A stretch of DNA of 64,000 bases from Candidatus Aalborgicola lynettensis (GTDB lineage: Bacteria; Pseudomonadota; Gammaproteobacteria; Burkholderiales; Burkholderiaceae_C). The notes beneath the pieces were generated by a model that saw only the letters and a list, made by a program, of their open reading frames with translations, searched no databases and was not told the origin of the DNA. Location of the stretch: NCBI GenBank assembly GCA_016719405.1, contig JADJZE010000002.1:310001-374000 (forward strand). The letters are read 5' to 3'. The number at the start of each line of letters is the position of its first letter. Position 1 is the stretch's first letter. Positions 63,890 through 64,000 of the stretch are shown here, piece by piece. Both the position numbers and the translations under genes were made by a program.

Positions 63890-64000
63890 TCAGTGCGGCC
63901 ACGCCTTGAGCCCGCGCAGGGTTTTCATCACATCAAAATCCGAATCACGGTGCAACAGCATGTGGTTGTGGGTGATGCAGTAGCTGGCCAGCAGCACGTC
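63890..64000 (-). CDS. PIN-domain toxin, C-terminal end only (cut by window edge)
   Basis: Thirty-six codons and a stop are visible: DVLLASYCITHNHMLLHRDS, then DFDVMKTLRGLKAWPH. The LLASYC...LLHRDSDFD pattern is the end of VapC-type PIN toxins. The 5' part lies beyond base 64000. It is 25 bp upstream of the carboxylase start on the same strand. Confidence 0.75.
   Translation of the reverse strand, partial: DVLLASYCITHNHMLLHRDSDFDVMKTLRGLKAWPH

Overview
The window looks like chromosome of a Comamonadaceae-type betaproteobacterium (Rhodoferax/Polaromonas-like). The reasons are a high-GC background, an S-adenosylhomocysteine riboswitch in front of ahcY-tlyA-metF, a giant fused tandem UvrA, a PEP-CTERM exported protein, an MHS-type transporter with a large periplasmic insertion, and a scattered 50-70 bp repeat of a kind I associate with this family. 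No rRNA, tRNA or CRISPR array was seen.

Layout. 1-2133: end of a membrane hybrid histidine kinase. 2117-5596 (minus): alpha/beta hydrolase, WS/DGAT-type acyltransferase and a DUF3108 protein, probably one lipid-related operon. 6248-7107 (minus): rplM-rpsI. 7255-9015: Ser/Thr protein kinase. 9081-9971: rlmJ. 9985-13401 (minus): SAH riboswitch, ahcY, tlyA and metF, which recycle S-adenosylhomocysteine and regenerate methyl groups. 13586-15217: prfC. 15255-26171 (minus): a compact flagellar operon fliF-G-H-I-J-K-L-M-N-O-P-Q-R, with fliE divergent. 26807-33812 (plus): CDP-3,6-dideoxyhexose genes rfbF-G-H, an SDR enzyme, an FkbM methyltransferase and a split transketolase pair, so probably an unusual, possibly branched, surface sugar. 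33865-36995 (minus): glycosyltransferase and methyltransferase genes. 37266-39015 (minus): a FecR-domain protein and a putative outer-membrane barrel.

39129-49015 is the most unusual part. A series of partial copies of the 3' end of uvrA, all in the same orientation as uvrA, alternates with small accessory modules on the opposite strand: a secreted cysteine-containing protein plus a membrane-anchored ankyrin protein; a lipoprotein plus an AT-richer exported protein; a Phd/PIN toxin-antitoxin pair; a decayed IS1634-like element; and a second Phd/PIN pair. The full-length uvrA (48860-55462) encodes two UvrA units in tandem (four ABC modules). It is broken near its 5' end by a deletion with a repeat at the junction, and near its 3' end by a net 34-bp loss. 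Its interdomain linkers carry five palindromes that share a 29-nt loop but have mutually unrelated arms. I regard the uvrA-tail array and these palindromes as the two observations most worth following up.

55597-64000: a small membrane protein, an MHS-family transporter, a DsbA-like isomerase, hydroxymethylglutaryl-CoA lyase, a PEP-CTERM protein, a RelE/Phd toxin-antitoxin pair, the biotin-carrying subunit of an acyl-CoA carboxylase (probably methylcrotonyl-CoA, leucine degradation), and the C-terminal end of a PIN-domain toxin cut by the window edge.
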